Positions 10,536-20,529 of a DNA stretch of 64,000 nucleotides are shown here, in pieces (within the stretch, counting starts at the first letter, position 1; the number at the start of each line of letters is the position of its first letter). The stretch comes from Ypsolopha sequella. Taxonomy: Eukaryota > Arthropoda > Insecta > Lepidoptera > Ypsolophidae. The position numbers were made by a program, and so were the translations under genes. The stretch lies in the NCBI GenBank assembly GCA_934047225.1, contig OW203988.1, positions 4,188,229 to 4,252,228 on the forward strand, written 5' to 3'. Under the pieces are notes generated by a model. The model made no database searches and was not told the origin of the DNA. It worked only from the letters and a program-made list of their open reading frames with translations.

Positions 10536-10925
10536 TAGTAGTTTATGCTACAAGGGCGCAAAGGAATAAATTACGAGGACGATTTAAAACACGAGCGTAG
10601 CGAGTGTTTTAAACGTAACCGAGTAATTTATTGCTTTTACGCCCGTGTATCATACTACATTTTTCAATGCATAGTGTGAGGAAATGAAAACAAATATAAT
10701 CTTGTGAACTTTAAATTATAATAGGCTCAAAAGGACTGTATCCATAGCCGTTAAACGGTGTAAAAAAAGTATAACGTCTATGGTACACAGGAAAGGCTGC
10801 AGGTTAGCCAACCATTGTAAATAAATTAAAAAAAAATTATATTAAAGCCCTAGGGCAAAATAATCGACTTTCTGTTCGGTTTTGATGCATAAAAAGTGGG
10901 CCTTTACGAGCACATGCATTGAAAA
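10536..10925 (+). repeat. Family F element, copy 1
   Basis: One end reads TAGTTTATGCTACAAGGGCG. It includes an internal hairpin 'TTTAAAACACGAGCGTAGCGA' / 'CGAGTGTTTTAAACG' and ends GAGCACATGCATTGAAAA. Two further copies, both inverted, are at 21332-21737 and 49693-50098. It is non-coding, about 390 bp. Confidence 0.75.
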
Positions 10926-11009
10926 GTATATTATTTTATTTTTATTTGTTAGCTTTTTTATTATAACTAACTACACACAATTTATCGAAAATACACAAAT
11001 AAATATAAA

Positions 11010-11085
11010 AGTTCCATCCATCCATCCATCCATCAGCCTAACTCGTCCACTGCTAGACATAAGCCTTCCAGGACTTTGCCACTCC
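11010..11085 (-). repeat. RTE-type LINE 3' end with a GATG tail
   Basis: On the minus strand it reads GGCTTATGTCTAGCAGTGGA then CGAGTTAGGCTGATGGATGG, the classic end of lepidopteran RTE LINEs as I know it, followed by GATG repeats. A plus-strand copy is at 50105-50192. The next 300 bp (11086-11390) are GC-richer and may be more of this LINE or a SINE body, but I could not identify an ORF there. Confidence 0.7.
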
Positions 11086-11439
11086 CGGCGGTAATCCTGG
11101 AAGAATTGCCCATACTCACACACGCTGGGCAGGCATGTTGGTGAGCGCGGTGCCGGAACCCTCGCACCAGTGACGCCGCTGCCCGTCACCAGTCTGTTCG
11201 ATATAAAGCCCGGCTATTAGGGATGGATATACCGCCATCCATCGGTCCCAGGCATGGTGGGTCTCCTGGTTTTTGCCTGAGAGCTGTCCTCTTACTCTCC
11301 CCCGAATTACTTGGAGGGGGTCTCCAAGTAAGATGGTGGTACCTCCACAGTCAAGCCCAGCATCAGCTCTACCACCTGTTTATATAAAAGTTATGCTAAC
11401 ATACATTTAAATAAACACTTGCATAAAAAATTTAGGAAT

Positions 11440-11700
11440 AAATATAGGAATTTATGGTGCGCAAGTCGAACGTAGAGCTCGACCAGCCCGCTTTATAAGG
11501 ACAACGTATGCTGAACAAATTGGCGAGATATTGTAGAAGGGCAATGTCAAAAGTACCCGCAATAGAAGAGGTTGTATGACTAGATTGATGGATGTGTAAA
11601 AGGCGAAAGAGGTGTGTCAGGATCGTAGCAGGCAGAAATCTGTAGTCTCTGCCTACCCCTCCGGGAGGGAGGCATGAGTATATGTATGTGTATGTATAAA
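11440..11700 (+). repeat. LINE 3'-end fragment, family K, copy 2
   Basis: It contains the C-terminal coding residue of a reverse-transcriptase LINE (GTGCGCAAGTCGAACGTAG and onward, frame eroded), then the conserved end CTGTAGTCTCTGCCTACCCC and a tail of TATG repeats. It matches copy 1 at 9882-9975 in opposite orientation. Confidence 0.6.
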
Positions 11701-11707
11701 TATAGGA

Positions 11708-11820
11708 TTATGTAATGCAATGAACACAACAAAGTTAATAGATAAATCCGCTGTAAATCAAAATATGTAATGCAATGAACACAACAAAGTTAATAGATAA
11801 ATCCGCTATAAATCAAAATA
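11708..11820. repeat. Exact tandem duplication, about 55 bp
   Basis: Two adjacent copies of a unit that begins TATGTAATGCAATGAACACA and ends ATCCGCTGTAAATCAAAA differ at a single visible base (GTAAAT versus ATAAAT), implying a recent duplication. The following 'TCTTGCTAAGAAGATGGGCAA' block is related to 25790-25820. Confidence 0.75.
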
Positions 11821-12164
11821 TGCCCCTTTAGTTATCTTGCTAAGAAGATGGGCAAGAAACTTAGCAAAATCATATCTTCATTTTTCTACTTTTGAAATAT
11901 TTCTTGTTACAAAGGAAGGTTACAAAGCAGGTAAACCTTTACTTTAATTGGGTAAAGGGATAAAAATACAAGACAGGAAGAATTATGTCATGAAGGAAAA
12001 TAATACAATAACTTCCTGTCCCATACAGTGTATCACTTCTTAGAGTCCAATCATCTATTAATTAACTAACGTTAATTCTTTATAAGAGGAATCATAAGTT
12101 AGGAAATTATATTTTTACAATACTGTAGTACATTTGTATTATTAGTATAAATTATAAATACGTT

Positions 12165-13490
12165 TTAAATTAAATGAAAAATTTGATTTAGATCGTTGCC
12201 GCTGGGGAGAGTACCCAAGAGACTGGCAGCGTTACCTCGTTGAATCGATAGACTAATCCTCTGGCCGAGGTAAGCTCCAGCTCTTGGATCACCAGAGGCG
12301 TCGACCAGACGCGACGACAGTTCTTGAAACAGTCGTCGCGCACTTGGGCCCCATGGTCCCAGAGTTTCAACTCCGAACGGCGCAAATATGTAGCCCTCGC
12401 CAAGAGCGACATACCCGCGCCGCTTTCGGGACTCCGCTGCCTCTGCAGCCGCGCCAGCACCGACCGAGGTAGCCTGTAGGTAGGACGGGGCAAGTGTGTC
12501 TGCACATGTGGCGTCCCACACAAGCGGCTTGCCATGCTTCCATGCAAGGAGCGTCATTCCATCGGGCCGCTTACCATCGTCCCGGGTTAACCCTGGTGGT
12601 TCGAGAATGCTCGGTACATTGGCACTGACAAGGGCCCGACGGATGACGTCATTGAGGTTAGCGTGGCGGGCTGAACGTCCGGCGCTTAGCTGGCATGATA
12701 GACCATGGTGCCCGAACTGACCGACGCGTACTCCACAACGGCAACGGTGTGGTTCATTGATCTTCGTGCCTAAGCGAAGACCGCAAGCCAAACTCAAAGT
12801 GTTACGGTCTAATAAGGTGCCGATATTACTAGATGGGATGGCGTTCAACCAATAACCCGACTCGCGTTCATTGGAGGCTAGGAGACGGGCCCGGTCTGCT
12901 GGGTCGGTTGCTCCTTCGAGCAGTTTCGTTTGCTCCAACTTGCAGAGGGGCTCGTCCCATAACCTCTGCGATGACGGTGTAATTGGAGGGTCCTGATTAG
13001 GACATGCTACTGCCCAGGCGCTCTTAGCCTCGTCCAAGCCCGAGACCTCAACGTCAGCAATTGACGGGAAAATTATCTTACCAAAGAGGTCTCGTGTGCT
13101 GTAGGCTGAGGACAAAAACGCTGGGAGTGCTATACTCGAAATTTTGCGTATTCCCAGGCCACCAAAACGTACTGGTAACGATGCCTGGGTCCAACTCCGT
13201 TCGTCTAGGTTGCAATTCAGAACTTCACTAAGAATTTTTTGTATTAATTTGTCTAAAGTGTCCAAAAGGTTTTTATGATTCCAAACGGGTGTACAGCGCA
13301 GAACGTAAGTGAATTTTGGTACAAATAAACAGAACCGAATTATGAATAGTGCCATGTGTGGATTTATTTGAGTTAGACGACTTGATATTGGTAATTCCGT
13401 GATATTGGAACTACCAATTGCTCTAGCAGAGTAGGAAGCGGATCTACCCAAAATATACGCTGTATATTATCAGGATAAATAGTTTTATTT
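12165..13490 (-). mobile_element. 5'-truncated LINE: reverse-transcriptase C-terminus with zinc knuckle and endonuclease-like domain
   Basis: A 428-codon frame on the minus strand is open from 13451 (no ATG; the upstream part is lost) to the stop at 12165. It begins in an RT thumb-like region (SYSARAIGSSN, then PVRFGGLGIRKI). It continues to a CxC..H..C knuckle (CRCGVRVGQFGHHGLSC) followed by AGRSARHANLNDVIRRAL. It then has a PD-type endonuclease pattern: KRPDGMTLLAW and LVWDATCADTL. The arrangement recalls the C-terminal CCHC plus restriction-like endonuclease of R2-type LINEs; this is pattern matching by eye. The end, FAPFGVETLGPWGP then LGQRISLSIQRGNAASLLGT, is strongly conserved in this family as I know it. 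Its GC content is well above the surrounding intron. No stop or frameshift is visible, so the fragment is young or selected. A second, broken copy is at 18606-19040. Confidence 0.75.
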
Positions 13491-13924
13491 AGACTGAAAA
13501 TAATGTTGACACAACAAGGAAAAAAAAATTATATTAACTATCATTATGACAAAGATCACTTTTATTATAACACAATGCTTTATCATCATTTATTTATTTT
13601 ATGTTATAATAATAATAATAATATTCCATTTATTTCAGATATCAATGATCCATATGTGTTAGTAACAAATATCTTGAAAATTATGTTAGTAAAAGAGAAT
13701 TAAATTAAATTATGGCTCTTTCAATAGGCTGGCCTTGCTTAAGGCACTTTATGCTACGAAAGTGGTGTCACTTTCAGCCGTTTTTAGCAAAAGTTAAAAT
13801 TTTAGCTCATCAAAGACATTGTCTACGAAAACCATGCTATTTAAAAATAGTTAATTGCTATATCTACTCATTTAGTTGAGTAGATTTTCAAAAATTAATC
13901 TAGTAAGTAAATAATGTTATTTTT

Positions 13925-14200
13925 TTTTCTAAAGTGGCAGCACTTCTGCTGCATATAACGCCTTAATAAACTTATCCTCTGATAAACTGTGGACCTCTTT
14001 TGGAAGTTTATTGTAATATCTCATACCATGTCCGACGAAAGAGATACTTTGGCAGGTTTGACTTTAGAAAAAGGTGATTTATGTTTATTTCGGGTTCCTA
14101 AAGAGTGGTGCTATTTATATGTTTTCTAACATATCTAATAACTTGGTAAATAAATTCACAAGGAACCGTTAATAAACGATCGTCGCGAGTTCAAATCACC
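13925..14200 (-). pseudogene. LINE reverse-transcriptase C-terminal fragment
   Basis: On the minus strand one frame reads FVGHGMRYYNKLPKEVHSLS then EDKFIKALYAAEVLPL and a stop. 'YYNKLP' followed by a Lys-rich helix is the usual end of a CR1/jockey-like LINE RT ORF. The upstream frame (CEFIYQVIRYVRKHINSTTL) is interrupted by stops, so this is a decayed 3' remnant unrelated to the LINE at 12165. Confidence 0.6.
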
Positions 14201-14364
14201 CACTGCTAAATATTTTTTTAACAAACCTCTCGAGTTGGGCTTCTTTGATCGGTCTTGATAAGTACTTTTGTAAAACATGGTGACCAGGATCTGATAATGG
14301 GACTAGAAAGTGGATACGGGAATTCCTCAACGGACACCAGCCTGCAGACTTTTCGAGTTTGGGC

Positions 14365-14640
14365 TTATTTAAATAAGGTTAAATAATATTAGTTAGTGAA
14401 ACTCAAAACATAGGTAGTACTAGTCTATATGAACAATTGTTTGTATGGGACCTAAGCGAAATTCGCAACTTATTGTCTCTTCCTCCCATACAAATTGCTG
14501 CGATCAGCTGACTGGTCCAGCATGGAAAGGTGAAAACAAATTTTAAGAATTGCGCTTAGCTCCCATACAAACAATTGTTCATATAGACTAGTACTACTAT
14601 GTTTTGAGTTTCGCCAACTATTATTGTTTAACCTTATATT
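14365..14640. repeat. Palindromic MITE
   Basis: Inverted arms: 'GAAACTCAAAACATAGGTAGT', 'ACTAGTCTATATGAACAATTG' and 'TTTGTATGGGA' on the left are mirrored from 14550 to 14625 on the right. The central loop carries 'CAGCTGACTGGTCCAGCATG'. There is no ORF. Confidence 0.75.
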
Positions 14641-14642
14641 TT

Positions 14643-14820
14643 ACTAGCGACCCGCCCCGGCTTCGCACGGGCTTGTATTATACATATGAAACTTCCTCTT
14701 GAATCACTCTATCTATTAAAAACAAACCGCATCAAAATCCGTTGCGTAGTTTTAAAGATCTAAGCATACATAGGGACAGACAGTAGGAAGCGACTTTGTT
14801 TTATACTATGTAGTGATTAT
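14643..14820 (+). repeat. Interspersed repeat beginning ACTAGCGACCCGCCCCGG
   Basis: It contains ACTAGCGACCCGCCCCGGCT, then 'CATCAAAATCCGTTGCGTAG' and 'GCGACTTTGTTTTATACTA'. I recall this block as a very widespread arthropod repeat, but cannot verify that here. It abuts the MITE at 14365-14640, whose right end it follows directly. Confidence 0.55.
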
Positions 14821-14973
14821 TATTAGTACTTTGGTAAAACATGGTGATCAGGGTCTGATGATGGGACTAGAACGTTGATACGGGATCTGTTCTAGGGAAA
14901 ACAGCAGCCTTTTAATTGGTCTTCATTAGTACTTTGGTTAAAACATTGTGACCCTTAATATTTGTTACTTACT

Positions 14974-15141
14974 CCAGATTGATGACATTGCTTGACGGCA
15001 GCGTGTCCTCTACACGAGCTTGAAGTTTCCTCAGCCTGCCGTGAGCCAGGACTGCCAGCTTCGTGTCATCAGACTCCGGCTCTGGAGTCGGTCGTAGCAC
15101 GGCCACCATGCCCTTGGGATGTACTCCGGTTGATAGGAGAT
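14974..15141 (-). CDS. NACHT/NWD-like gene, exon 4
   Basis: The acceptor is TTTCCCAG and the donor GTAAGT. It completes an Asp codon from exon 3 and leaves two bases (GA) for exon 5. It encodes LLSTGVHPKGMVAVLRPTPE, then PESDDTKLAVLAHGRLRKLQ and ARVEDTLPSSNVINLE. In NWD proteins this lies between the N-terminal domain and NACHT. It is GC-rich against its intron, and the frame stays open across both joins. The exon limits could be off by one base in my reading. Confidence 0.8.
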
Positions 15142-15199
15142 CTGGGAAACGTGTTTAATCCGTAATATTGATCTGAGCCACGATCTGGACTGCGATCTA

Positions 15200-16770
15200 A
15201 ACTATATGATCTAAACTAAAGCTCAAACTTCTTGTTATCATACGACAGAAGTGAGGGTTAAGTCTATTGAAAAGTTCCCTTGTAAGTTCTGTCCTGGGTT
15301 GAATTTCAAAATTACGAGTATGCTAACGAACTATACTACGTTTACTGAGACGTTGTAAAGTGGGTCATTCCCCCAACTGACACCTGTCGCCGCATCAAAG
15401 GAAATTCCGCCGTCTCGACTCTCGACAGAAAAGAAATCTTGCCTCTAACTGCTCGTGACCTAACCCATATACCATGATAATCATTTTTATGCTTTTATAA
15501 CAGAAGTCATACATATCAGTAGTATCGTTTTTTAAAATGAATTATCATTATACTGAGGCTGTATGGACCGCTTTGCATCGCCTCGCTGAATACAGTATAA
15601 GATAAAAGAGATAACGTTTAAAAATAATAAAATGTTTATTCTCCAGTTTTAAATCCACCATTAAAATCAGTGAGTAAAACAAAAGACGGCAAAGAGTATA
15701 GTATAAAATCTACATCAGTGAAAGCTTTGCAGAAATATAGTCTACGCCATAAAGCTAGACCAATAAAATGTTTGATGTAGGAACAAAGATACGTTATAGA
15801 GTATTGTAGGTCACAATAAACAAATTATAGCTTGGCACTTTGTTCCTAATAAAAATTATATTACTTTCAGAGTTCAAAAGAACGTAAAACGAAAATTGCA
15901 CCATTGCAAGTGAGGTTGGTATTAAAAGAGAGAAACATTTACTTGAAGCGAAAGTAAATTCATTTTCATTTATTTTCTCTTTTTTTAATAAAGGCATAAA
16001 TAGCAAAGAACCTTGCGAAAGAAGAATGAAATTTGCCGGTAAAAATTATACCAAAATCCAGTCTTCATAAATGGTTTTAGATACGAATACAAGGTCAACT
16101 CCAGCATTTAACGTACCCTCATAATTACGTTTACCCTCGCGTCTTAAAGACTTTAGGCATTTTTAGGGTAAGTCAGTCATTTTTATGATCTATTCTATAG
16201 AGAAGAGGTCGTAATATTATCGTGGAGATAATCGACTGGGTCGTAAAATTGGACCAGATTATGCGAGCTCTATTGGGATGGTCTTTTAGTCGACCTAGAA
16301 GCATACTGGGTCATCAACTTTACTACCTTCTATCTGCTTGTTTTATCGTTATCAATCAGTTCTCGACTGAGGGAATCTGAGTAAGATTTGATCTTTGAAG
16401 TACACATTTTACGAAATCCTAAGCGGCTTAAATACTGAATCCTTTTCATGCGATGCAATTAAAGATTCAATGGATTGAAACAATATGAGCACAATAATTT
16501 ATTTTTCTGGTTTTGACAACGTAATCTGGCACTGGCAACGTCCTTCGTAAAAAATGTTTGTAGGTTCCGTAGGTAAAAATGAGAAAAACAAACACTCATG
16601 ATGACTCGTTATCCATTTGTCTGCCACAGCCACTTTTAAAGGCTCAAGCTATAAGGGAATATAAATATAGGTATAAAAGCTTATATAGTTTTTCAAAAAT
16701 AGTTTAGAGGCCTTTATCACAAAAATATATTCATCTTTTTTTTCTCTGAGGGCCAAAGTGTGAGACTGCG
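15200..16770. other. Intronic stretch with no recognised element
   Basis: AT-rich intron between exons 3 and 4. A 70-codon minus ORF (15794-16006) shows no recognisable motif. I see no inverted or tandem repeat until 16778. Confidence 0.45.
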
Positions 16771-16777
16771 AAAAACA

Positions 16778-17030
16778 AATACCGGGTATAAGTGGACAGG
16801 TTTCTTTTATTTTATCATACTAAACATAAATACCGGGTATAAGTGGACAGGTTACTTTTATGTTGTCGTACTGAACATAAATACCGGGTATAAGTGGACA
16901 GGTTTCTTTTATTTTATCCTACTGAAAATATATACCCGGTAGTGGACAGATTTCTTATATTTTATCATACTGAAAATAAATAACGAATATAAATGGACAG
17001 GTTTCTTTTATTCTATCATACTGAAAATAC
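16778..17030. repeat. 51-bp tandem repeat, about five copies
   Basis: The unit begins ATACCGGGTATAAGTGGACA followed by 'GGTTTCTTTTATTTTATC'. The first three copies are nearly identical; the fourth and fifth are diverged and slightly shortened. Because 51 is a multiple of three, it yields a spurious repetitive ORF (NTGYKWTGFFYFI repeats). Confidence 0.85.
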
Positions 17031-17399
17031 TGAACTACTTAAAGTTCATGGAATATATTTTTAAGTTAGTAAGGAAACTCTGTTTTCCTCCCTTTATTTC
17101 CAAAAGTATGCTACCGAAAAATCTCAAATACTTCACACTACAGAGCGACTATTGAGTAAAACAGTAATAGCAATGTTTCTATCATCAACAGAATTCACTA
17201 AAACACAATTTAAGTACGGTGAACCCTAAGTTCTTAAGATTTGGACTTGCCCGGTTTTCTTAGATATTTATGTACCAATTTACAACTTGAAATTATTAAT
17301 AAATTAGACCAGTGTTTTACCAAAAATTTAAACCAAATCATTTGGACTGATCATTTACCAACATACAAGTTTGTAGATTTCTGAAATGAATGTTGTTCA

Positions 17400-17640
17400 A
17401 TATTATTGAACGAGTGAGCGAAGTGAACGAGTGAGCGAAGCGAACGAAGTTCTCAGAGTCTACTTGAACAAACCGGCGTTTGTATGTAGTACATATGTAT
17501 GAATGTTTGTCTGACGATAACTCGAGTATCGTTGATCGGAACGTCATGAAATTTGGTATACGAGGAAATGAGACAAAAAGAATACTTAAGTTTGAAGATA
17601 AGCCAAATCGGTCAAGAACAAATCATGATTGGGTCGAACT
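17400..17640. repeat. Short interspersed repeat with GAGTGAGCGAAG motifs
   Basis: It contains 'GAGCGAAGTGAACGAGTGAG', repeated imperfectly, and then a block (CGGAACGTCATGAAATTTGG) of a type I have seen in lepidopteran repeats. There is no other copy in this window, so the class is uncertain. Confidence 0.35.
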
Positions 17641-17702
17641 ACTAGTGATAATAGGTATTTACTTTACTATATTATTACAAATTTAACTTACAAATATATA
17701 AT

Positions 17703-17862
17703 GGTGTCGATTCGGCTAAACACAATTTAACCAATTTGACAGGACTAACCTTATTTTAAGCGTTCTGTCTTTGTCTTTTCGATACGGAAAGAACAAGACA
17801 GAAGGCTCAAATTAAGTTTAGTTCTGTCAAATAAGTCAAGAGGTGTTGCGCCGAATCGATAC
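17703..17862. repeat. Palindromic MITE, family G, copy 1
   Basis: The left end GGTGTCGATTCGGCTAAACA is mirrored by 'GCGCCGAATCGATAC' on the right. The arms share 'TTGACAGGACTAACCTTATTT' and its mirror. Copies 2 and 3 are at 24372-24540 and 29653-29775. This copy ends about 30 bp from exon 3's donor. Confidence 0.75.
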
Positions 17863-17891
17863 AATTATCTGGTTTATGATAAAAATCTTAC

Positions 17892-18046
17892 CTAAAGCTA
17901 ACTCGCATTGTAACTCTACGGAACTCTTTAACAGGTCAGCTACATCGATACCCCTTGACAGCGCTTCAAGCGCTAAAGCGTTGAACGCCTTTTGAACTTC
18001 CGAAAGCCGCTGCCGCTGCTCTTCCCTTTCCAGCAGATTGTTGAAC
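17892..18046 (-). CDS. NACHT/NWD-like gene, exon 3
   Basis: A 155-nt exon: acceptor TTATCAG, donor GTAAGA. It completes a Trp codon begun by exon 2 (TG+G) and leaves one base for exon 4. It encodes FNNLLEREEQRQRLSEVQKA, then FNALALEALSRGIDVADLLK and SSVELQCELAL. This matches the position in NWD proteins where a helical stretch ('W..vl..Lq..L...a', then 'S.te.E...aL') follows the N-terminal domain. The exon lies at the end of the 19.9-kb intron 2. Confidence 0.85.
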
Positions 18047-18299
18047 CTGATAATGAAATTAAAAAACATTGTAAATAACAAAATATTCTTGTACAATTTC
18101 ACACACACAGTATTATCGGAAATAAGTCACATATTGCCGATATATTAATCATTACGATTTTTATTGTTAAAAACATTTAAATTACTAAAGGTCATCTAAA
18201 ACTAAAACCAAATAAAACTACAAAAAACAGGATCGAGACTGCTGCCGGAGGTAGGCATGTATTTATATATGTAACCTATTCCTATGTAGTATATAGGAT

Positions 18300-18605
18300 G
18301 GGATTTGGTCGGCCGCCTGGATTCGTGCTGGGGGCTCGGTTGGTGATCATTGAACCTTGTTCCTGGTCCCTGGCCGGGTCTCCGGTATGGGTTCGGGTGG
18401 TTGATTGGATTTCACCTTGTATAATAATCTTTTACCTATCATTTTAATCGTAATATTGCTACATAAATTAAATGAACCTTTAATTTAGTTCATGTACATT
18501 TATTATTTTATTACATATATTTTCTTTATTAGATTAAATTTGACGTGTAAAAAGTGTATATATCTATACCTGCTTGGCAAAATAAACTATTTGAATTTGA
18601 ATTTG
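18300..18605 (+). repeat. Family H interspersed repeat, copy 1 (GAATTT tail)
   Basis: It contains GGTTGGTGATCATTGAACCT, 'CCGGTATGGGTTCGGGTGG' and 'AAATTTGACGTGTAAAAAGTG', ending AATAAACTATTTGAATTTGA with GAATTT repeats. That is a LINE- or SINE-type 3' end. Copies 3 and 4, on the other strand, are at 29800-30090 and 58062-58390; copy 2, at 21255-21890, is split by family F. Confidence 0.75.
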
Positions 18606-19040
18606 TCCCGGGGCAGGGTGCAAGGAATGGTGGCGACATTACCTCTTTGAATGGCTTAACTAATTTTCTGGCCGAAGTAACGGCCGAAGTAACGGTCATC
18701 CGTAGGGGCGAGGAAATTTCTTATACAATAGTCGTGCTTCCGGGCCCCACGGCACAAAATACCCACTTACAGAAGGTTCACTCCGTATAACTAGCAAAAA
18801 CAGGCGCACGCACACATAGACGCGTACGTACGACGATCTCCGTTGAAATCGGTCGAACGCCAATACGAAATTCTGCCGAGATCATCATACGTACGCGTCT
18901 ATGCATGTGTGCGTCTGTTTTTGCTCGTTGTATGTAGTCGGCCTTCTTGTAGTATCTATTTTGTGCCCACGGGCACAAAGTCTCGAGACCAAACGGCGCA
19001 AATACGTAGAGGCTTGTGGGCGTAGCATGTTTACGACGTT
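18606..19040 (-). pseudogene. Second fragment of the zinc-knuckle LINE, broken by a hairpin
   Basis: Two minus-strand pieces match the LINE at 12165: 18955-19020 gives LYVFAPFGLETLCPW (against YIFAPFGVETLGPW) and 18610-18690 gives GQKIS.AIQRGNVATI (against GQRISLSIQRGNAASL). They are separated by a foldback element (18789-18935) and eroded by stops and frameshifts. Family H abuts its 3' side. Confidence 0.7.
18789..18935. repeat. Foldback MITE inserted in a LINE fragment
   Basis: Two arms of about 52 bp: 'AGCAAAAACAGGCGCACGCA' with 'GACGCGTACGTACG' on the left is mirrored by 'CGTACGCGTCTATGC' with 'GTCTGTTTTTGCTCG' on the right. The loop is about 38 bp. GTAT occurs on both sides and could be a target duplication. 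Confidence 0.75.
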
Positions 19041-19138
19041 TGTTGTCCTCGAATAAATGATAAATAATAATATTTTTAATAAATAAATTTCTATGTTTGA
19101 ACACTTGGCGATTTATCCATCGCAAGGAGATATAAATT

Positions 19139-19330
19139 AACATTATATCATTGCAGTATAGAAACGCAGGAAAAAAAGTAAAACTGGATGTGAGGAGCTC
19201 TGAATAGGGATTCGAACCCGGGACCACTCGAGAGGTCGAGAGCGAGAGGTGCCGGGTTCGAATGGTTCAGAGCTCCTCACATCCAGATTTACTTTTCTTT
19301 CTGCGTTTCTATACTGCAATGATGTAATGT
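19139..19330. repeat. Near-perfect hairpin with tRNA-like B-box arms
   Basis: The left arm contains TTGCAGTATAGAAACGCAGG, 'GGATGTGAGGAGCTCTGAAT' and 'GATTCGAACCCGGGACC'. The right arm repeats these in inverse order (GCCGGGTTCGAATGG to TTCTATACTGCAATG). Each arm is about 85 bp with a loop of about 25 bp. GGTTCGAA resembles a Pol III B box, so it could be an inverted SINE dimer. A transcript could form a long duplex. Confidence 0.8.
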
Positions 19331-19339
19331 TAAAAAATA

Positions 19340-20255
19340 ATATATTTGATTGGGTAATATTTTATTGTTTGAAATTTAAGAATAATCGTAGCACTTTGTC
19401 ACGAATCTATATACATTTTAATCTTTAATAATTGCTACGGTGTTGCTCTATTTAAGTTACAAATATACGCAATTCTCGATTCTTTGTACCCAATTCTTGA
19501 TTCTCATTGTACAGTTTCGCGAAGCTCATAAAACAATGTTATTATTCAATTTATAGCGGCGGGAATCAGCGATATTCTTGTTGGCAAGCTTAGACGGCAG
19601 CGCTATGACATGATAACTTCAGAGCGCTCTGTTGTTATACGAGGAAATGTTAGTGTGAATTTTAAAATATGAATGTATGATAATAATACAATTTTTTTTT
19701 TACTTACCATTTATTTCTCCAGGAGAAATTTGTTTACAAAATGAAAGAAACAGCAAATATTAAATGCGAAAGCAGAACAATTCCGGTTTTATTATGTTTT
19801 TTCTTTTATGTTTTCAGACAGTACATAACCTCAAAACAACACAGATACACCGATTCTTAAGATCACAACAAAAGTGAATTATTTATTTATTATGATACAT
19901 AATTAACACTTACAAACTCTATGCTAATAAAGTCATCGTATGTACTTTACTAGACTTTCTTAATTTTTACGCACAAACAAAAACTGATATATCATAGTCG
20001 GGACTGTAACTCAAATACTCGTAGTATACAGCCTTTTGTAAATTCGCCGCCCGGGCCCGCGCTTGACAACAGCTGCGACGTACCACAAAACTTTTTGCGT
20101 GCGGCAATGAGGGGTTTTCAAAGTCAAATTAAAAAAGAAAAAGTAGTACCGAACGACTCGATAGATGGAGCAGCTTGTACTAAAAGTGTCAATAAATGTG
20201 TTTCTGGCAACACTAGATTCATGTAGATATTATTGCTAAGTTCTTTTCCACTTTG
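19340..20255. other. Intronic stretch with no recognised element
   Basis: I see no exon-like segment or repeat. A GC-rich run near 20045-20100 (GCCGCCCGGGCCCGCGCTTG) stands out in composition, but no motif is recognisable. Confidence 0.4.
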
Positions 20256-20261
20256 TATATA

Positions 20262-20523
20262 CAACGTGTAACAGAAAGGTGTAACCATATTTGAAGAGCT
20301 TATTCAGTCAATGGTATAGAACAACTTTTACTATGGAGCCAACCCCGAAATCTCGAAAAAAAATCTGCCCTTCCATACATTTCAGCTGAGCGGCATTGCA
20401 TTTTTCTATGAAACAGTAAAATTTGTTTTTCGAGATACAAGTTTTGTTCCATAGTAAAAGTTGTTCTATACCATTGACTGAATAAGCTCTTCAAATATGG
20501 TTACACCTTTCTGTAACACGTTG
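20262..20523. repeat. Palindromic MITE, family A, copy 2 (full length, TA target)
   Basis: The termini CAACGTGTAACAGAAAGGTG and its mirror ACCTTTCTGTAACACGTTG are flanked by TATA. Inside, 'CATATTTGAAGAGCTTATTC' and 'GTATAGAACAACTTTTACTA' occur in inverted pairs. It is 262 bp. A TA target suggests mobilisation by a Tc1/mariner transposase. Confidence 0.85.
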
Positions 20524-20529
20524 TATACT

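Noticed and set aside
12188..12720. Overlapping ORFs on both strands
   Set aside because: Shadows of the 428-codon LINE frame, opened by its high GC content.
16760..16942. NTGYKWTGFFYF repeat ORF
   Set aside because: A product of the 51-bp tandem repeat.
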